A stretch of DNA of 64,000 nt, taken from assembly GCF_002443255.2 (NCBI RefSeq), contig NW_019211457.1, positions 30,433,309-30,497,308 of the forward strand. Direction: 5' to 3'. The notes under the pieces are model-generated. The model was not told the DNA's origin. It did no database searches and saw nothing but the letters and a program-made list of their open reading frames with translations. Below are positions 58,291 through 64,000 of the stretch, in pieces. This DNA is from Varroa destructor. Taxonomy: Eukaryota > Arthropoda > Arachnida > Mesostigmata > Varroidae. Every line of letters starts with the position of its first letter. Position 1 is the first letter of the stretch. The translations under genes were made by a program, and so were the position numbers.

Positions 58291-59894
58291 GTTAGACAAC
58301 AGTACTTAGCTCAGAGTTTTTCACTGTTAAATGTAGAGGAACTTACAAGCTTACATCTCAGGGCAGTAATAGGTAGCTACAAGAGGCCACTAAAACACGC
58401 TTGAGTTGCAGAGTAACTTTAATTAACCTAAACTAAAGGAGAGAGAACAAGCGTGCTCGTTCGAGTTAATTGTTTATGTCTACTTGAGTAGTAAAACTTT
58501 TGTGTTCTTAATCTAGCTGATCGCTTCGACCGCTTCATTTAAAGTGATCACAAGTTAATTAGGCATAATTAATGGAAGCAAGAAGTATATAGATATATCG
58601 CTGCTTATATAGTAATCAAAGTAATAAAATAAATATACAGTATATTTTTGTGCGCTTGATACCAAATAATATTTAAGGCATCAGTAGGATTACTCGAGTA
58701 ACTGTACACGTGTGACCGGTACCTTTTTACTTTGAACTTACTGTTCATACAAAATAACAACATTTCCAGTTCCAGCTATAAAAAAAATGCTTTTCGCAGG
58801 AGATCGTCTGATTCCAGACTCTGTGAATTATCACGGTGCAGCACTACCATGCTCGCTTACTAAACTAAAAGACATGTAAGATGATCTAGATTCGAAACAT
58901 GGTGCAGACTTCATTAGGTGCTAGGGATCAGTCATCTAGAATAACATCGTTACATCCACTCCAATCGAGCACAGGGTGACAGGCTTAAGTCCATTGAGTG
59001 TATTTCAAGAGCGGAGTAATAAATTTAGACAAGTGTAACTACGAATAGTATTTTGCTCAATAGCTCCTTACCACCCGGGTTCTATGTTAATTAATAAATT
59101 GTATTTTAACGAGTGTGCTTGATTTGGCTTTATTTCCACAAATATCTTCTCTATCCCTGCAACTCGTTCTTGCACATCAAATCTTCCATACCCCATCCCA
59201 ATATATCGTCGCTTTGGTCGATGTTTTCTTCACATCGCAATTCTTTCCGTCAGCCTTCGCAAACTATTTCTTGCGGTGCACCCAAATCGTCGTCTGCGCC
59301 TCGCCACAACGACCGCATTTTGCCTTTACGATGCTTGGTGCACAACCCCATTTCCACCGCCGATCTTTCCTAACCCGATTTCCCTCACCCAACAGTCTCT
59401 CGAATGCTACTGCAAAATGCACTTAGGAGAAGCCACTGCCGACGTCAGCCTCACGCCCCCTCTCCGCCCTCTACGCTTTCTCCGAATATATCGCGGCCGC
59501 ATATAGAGCCATCCCTATCGCTGTGAACCTCCCGTAGAACCAAGACCTCTCCACTTTCTCTCTTTTTTTTTTTCTTTATATCTCGTTTTTTTTTCTAGGT
59601 ACAACTCGCAGTTATTTCCCTGGCTATGCGTTTATATGTATAGGAGAAGTAGGCAGATCTATCTGTGTTAGAACCGCTGAAGCGATTCCCCGCCAGCTTT
59701 GGTTCACACTCTGCTTCGTGTCTGCCTTGCGGGCCACTCGGCGACATTAAGTTTTGAGAAAGAACAATTTTTCAGGGTTTTTTTTTCTAACAAACGTCGT
59801 CAGAAGATTGATGGTTGCTTTGATCACTGCGATTTTGATAATGCAACGAACGCTGGCTACTTTGATAAATTATTTAGGAACGCTCTTTCGTGTT

Positions 59895-59938
59895 TGGCTC
59901 AGGCGGTGCTAGCGTTAACAGCGCGGGTTCGAGTGTCC
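59895..59938 (+). repeat. tRNA-like A box/B box unit, possible SINE remnant
   Basis: TGGCTCAGGCGG (59895-59906) fits the pol III A box, and GGTTCGAGTGTCC (59926-59938) resembles the B box with a two-base excess. No cloverleaf acceptor stem is seen, so it is not called a tRNA gene. Confidence 0.35.
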
Positions 59939-60394
59939 AGCATACGGAAATTACGTTTCCACAGTCGGCACCGGAGTAGGGTACAGCCGTCGCCGAGGTA
60001 ATCGCATGCCACCGGTCAAAGTCCACTTTTCCAAAGCCATTCGACCCATTTGAGAACAAAACGGACAGAAAAAAATATAACATTAAAATACGTGGGGCAG
60101 CGAAAGAAAGTTAAGGTACGTAAAGAAACTGTATGTGTATGTACGCTGCGGCTTCAAATTTTCCTAGTCGGAATGGTTGCCTTGTCTCGTGATTATTTAT
60201 TTTAACCTAACGGGTTCAATTCTAATCCTATATCTGTACCATTGTGCCTGTTTTTCGGGACAAATGACAGAACGAATGAAACGTAGATCAATAACAAGCA
60301 GTCCTACATCACAATCTACAATACATTTATTCGTTTTAATAGTAGTTTAACATATGGGGTCGATTAAGCAACTACTATTATAAATGAATGAGGA

Positions 60395-60423
60395 TGCCGT
60401 GTACATTATCAGTGTACACGGCA
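60395..60423. repeat. Hairpin with perfect 11-bp stem
   Basis: TGCCGTGTACA (60395-60405) pairs with TGTACACGGCA (60413-60423) around the 7-nt loop TTATCAG. Confidence 0.85.
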
Positions 60424-63400
60424 AGCCCCAAAATGGCGAGTCAAGTAACTACAGTGGATATATTAAGTCCGGCAAAGATTAACCTTTTTCATGGAGTACA
60501 GCTCATCCAGGAACATCCCTCTACTCAGTGAGTTGACAGAAAATTCGCTACCATCTTCCGTCCATTATCTTGTGTTTCTGTTGAAAGTATTAATGGATAA
60601 CCCACTATTTTGCGCTCATTTCAGGTGTAATAAAGCGGGTAGCCGACTGTCACTGGTAAATGTATCCGCAAAGTTTCAACATTCACTTTAAGAACATAAA
60701 TAGATTCTATGCACGATCCATTAATAGGCAGTGACCGAAAAGGTGCTGAAGTTCCCGTAAATATAACTTGGTCCATTGTGCGACGACCTGCCTACTTTCG
60801 AATTCTTTACTCTTTCCAAATTTCGCTAGAATCTATGTTTTAGGCAATATGCATGATCTTTGCATATTCGTTAATTTAAAAAGCTTAAGTTGACCAAATG
60901 AGTGAATCGACGGTGAAAATAAAATGCTGTTGAACAAGCCAACAAAATGCAAGATGTCGAACAGGCCTTGTGGACGTGTATGCTGACCTAAAAGCCGTCA
61001 CGCTTTGCTAAATTTATCAAAAATTGCCCAACCAAACTTAAAACACTGACCTAAAAGAACGATAATTATTTGCACAAGAAACATAGGAATGGTAACGAGA
61101 GAAAGGCTTTCCGCATCTTTCGAATTGATAAAATAACGCCATATATATGTCTTCGTTTGAACTAGGTACATTAAGCTAAGCCTGGGCACTAATGATGTCT
61201 TACAGCTGCCTGATGCAAGCCTGCAACGATCGAACGTCATCGCGTGCTCGTCGCAGAGCTGTGAGTCCGTACATGATACGAAAAACATCTCTACGGTGCA
61301 ACAGGCATGCCCCATTTTTCATGGAAACGTTTACTAACTATTTTAAAATTTTCGCTGAATCTGTCTGATTGAAGAAAGCAAAGGTACGAGACCGCGGAAA
61401 GTAATTATACTGGAAAAATATGCACCATAATTATGAGATATTTAGCTGGGAAATTTGGTGTCAGTCTAACAATGTCTTGGAAGTTATGTAACCATTATTA
61501 TATCTTTTGTGTACGTATCCACACCATCAGTATATAAAAAAAGGCGTGCAAAACAGCTTAGCGTTCCCATTAACTTGATCCTCTTAACGGACACTTCGTT
61601 AACGCATGATCTGCCCTCTGTTGCCTTCCAATGGCAACGATATGGCTTTCTGTTGATTTACAGCAGGCCGCACTGCAAGCGGCGTTCATATTCTAATAAA
61701 GAATTAATCAACATATTGCACCTTGAAATCGGCAAAATCGACTGTAGCAACACGCTATAAGTGAATTAAGGCAAAAGATGGCCTTTTCTCCTATTGAGAA
61801 TCGATTATGGAACTATAATTTCAAGTAATTTTTAATCTGTCGTTAGTCAAATGGGGATTTAAAATGGCGTAACGTATATTTACTTGATTCTGTATTTTTT
61901 CATAGCCTTTAACGAACTCCAGCTCTCTAGCGGTTCGCGTCAAAAACCCGCTACCTGCGTTGTCCTGCTTTAAACCTTGATGTTCTCGTCCACTTGCGGG
62001 GTATCATTGGTACCATTGTGTTCCTCATGGTTAGAGTTCCGACCTAGTGACGCCGGCCTCAAATAGATCTTTCAGTTTTTCAGCTAAAGGGCGTGAACAA
62101 ATTTCGAAGAACAAATATGGGGGCCCTTTCATGCACTGAGCAGTCTCACACCATCTCTCGGATAACTGTTTTTACATGCGTTACTCTCAAAACACGGTCT
62201 GCGTCAACTTTGTAGCCACGTCACTGACAGCCCCTTTGGTTAGCAGCCTTTAAAAGTTTAGCGATCAAATCACACTCTTTAAAGGAATTATCGCTTATCA
62301 AACAATAGCTACAAAATATGCCTACAAATAATCATGTGCAATCTTTTGATATAGCTCCATTCGAAATCCTACCTATTTTGTTAGTAGAAATCATATCTAT
62401 ATTGTACAAAGATTGCACCCATTCGAGTATATGCAATGTGTGTTATTTATAAACTATGTTAAAAAAAAAACCGAAAAAACTAATAGCGAGATAGATTCGA
62501 TACTACATTCAATGCATATCGAAAGATTTTAACTATTCAATGATTTTTCTTTGTTTGCCGAACATTACAAAATGCAAAAACTGAAACCGATCAAGAAACT
62601 TGAGAGACACAAAAAGGCTCAAAACAACCAGCCATTAAGGCTCATCTGAACAGCCTAAACTGGCCGTCAATATTCTGCTCTCCGAAACTGTTGTTTGATT
62701 GTGTTTAAAAAAAAACAGATGTATCAAAAAGGCTTTTTATTTTCGAGCCATGCAAATCTTTATTGAAAGCCTTCCGGTTCGCCCCATAAAAGTTTTTTTT
62801 CCCACTTTCCAGAAGATGCGTGAAAAAGGAAAAAAACATAGGACATCGTTTTAAAGCAAAAAGAGGAAGATTTTAAAAAGGTAGTGGGAGTTTATTTAGC
62901 GCAAAAAGGTTAGATAATAGATGATCTTTGTTTAAATTCTGGAAATGCAGTGATGAAATGCGTCGGGCATGATGAATTTGTTATTTTACTTCGATTTAAT
63001 ACACACATTAGCGAATTAACACCTGCCCACTGCGATGGGCAGCCCATCACAACCTGTTTTAATTTTTAATATCTCACTGTATTGTACATGTGTATATGTA
63101 TATATAGGATACGCTGAACAGTACGTGAATGGGGCAAACGTTTTAAGAACAGGGACTGGCATCTCAAAGACCAGCAACGAAGCGACCAAATGTCGGGACC
63201 CGAAAACTAAGAACGCATAGCCGCAACCGAAAAGGTTCCTCACGAAAGAAAATCTTTGAGTCTAAAGGCTTCGTCGGTCAAAACTGGTATGTCACATGCA
63301 GCGTCTTCTAGTGTTATGATCCAAATGCTGAAAATGCGGAACTGATTAAGAATTAGTAGCCAGAAAATTAACTCTAGGTCAGGTGGAAATGTGTGTGGTA

Positions 63401-64000
63401 TAGTTTATGTGCAGTTTGCGCAACTTTAATTAACAAAAAGCCCGGCTGTATTTGCCCCGGCCCCGTTCTAAGCGAGGCATGCTTCAACCTCTATGGCGAG
63501 CCCAAAACAGACTAAACTAGAGGATGGCGTCGTTCTAGAGAGAGAAATCGAGTTTGGTAGCGGTCTTCGAACGTTAAATAAGCCTAGTGTCATCTATATA
63601 TAGGTATCATATAAGGTACTAGTCAAAAACGAAACAATCTACAGGTACCCCAAGTTTCTCAAAAGGCTCATGGACCCTTGACGCGGCAATCGAAAGCAAG
63701 TAGTCTGGTTACTCGACGACAATGTCAGATTCCATATGCCATGCCCTAATTACCTTCTGGATTAAGCCAAGGAATATTTAGCGTCAGCTCCAACTGTTTT
63801 ACCTTTCTAATTTCAGTTGGTCTGATCACAGGGATTTTTATACCTTAAAAAGAGAAACAGATGGGCAAACACATCTCACTATTGGTTTTTTTCGAGTAAC
63901 TGTAAATAAAAAAAATATATATGCGAACGCCTTACCGTTGAAACGCGTGAAGGTCTACGCTCGAATCCGGATACATATACACTTTATCGTGTGCTAGGAG

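Larger units (their letters stand above)
46914..64000. other. No recognisable gene; AT-rich flank
   Basis: About 17 kb without a recognised coding gene. It holds (TA)n tracts (47919-47953, 53411-53430, 58273-58290), a 16-bp palindrome at 49824-49839, an 11-bp-stem hairpin at 60395-60423, a tRNA-like A/B box unit at 59895-59938, and open frames in pyrimidine-rich DNA at 54841-55429 and 59113-59506 that match no family I know. A possible 78-nt exon lies at 51654-51731. Confidence 0.5.

Noticed and set aside
1..64000. CRISPR arrays, operons, riboswitches, prophage or IS elements
   Set aside because: No spaced direct repeats, Shine-Dalgarno-led gene runs or transposase frames are visible; the split channel gene shows the DNA is eukaryotic.

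Overview
This is animal nuclear DNA. Split open frames are joined by GT-AG introns, intergenic and intronic sequence is AT-rich with (TA)n tracts, and no bacterial-style gene packing is seen. The protein family, a 25-kb intron and Thr/Ala/Gln/His-rich tail exons suggest an arthropod. A mite or other chelicerate is my guess, with low confidence and no marker to prove it.

One gene explains most of the left 45 kb on the + strand: a two-pore-domain (K2P, TWIK-family) potassium channel. I rebuilt it by hand from seven coding exons: 3151-3604, 28932-29073, 31478-31598, 33747-33868, 38683-38750, 38898-39062 and 39573-39697. All junction phases agree and the product is 398 aa, with M1-P1(GYG)-M2, a cytoplasmic loop, M3-P2(GFG)-M4 and a short C-terminal tail. 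The first intron (about 25.3 kb) splits the first glycine codon of the GYG filter.

The most interesting feature lies just past the channel stop. After TGA-C at 39695-39697 the same frame stays open for 115 more codons (Thr/Ala-rich) to a phase-0 donor at 40042. Three further phase-0 exons follow (42080-42223, 42365-42829, 44618-45136), then a stop and an AATAAA 28 nt later. This implies a second product of about 889 aa made by stop-codon readthrough, or by splicing out a 108-nt in-frame segment that contains the TGA. The tail would be long, low-complexity and probably disordered. A further Gln/Asn/Ser-rich exon at 46217-46599 looks coding, but its upstream partner is unresolved.

Regions: 1-3150 upstream flank/5' UTR; 3151-3604 first coding exon; 3605-28931 giant intron with no recognised nested gene; 28932-39697 remaining channel exons; 39698-45136 tail exons; 46217-46913 extra candidate exons; 46914-64000 no recognisable gene, only microsatellites, hairpins, a tRNA-like unit and unassigned open frames. 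The introns hold several TA tracts and one striking foldback element (33991-34107).
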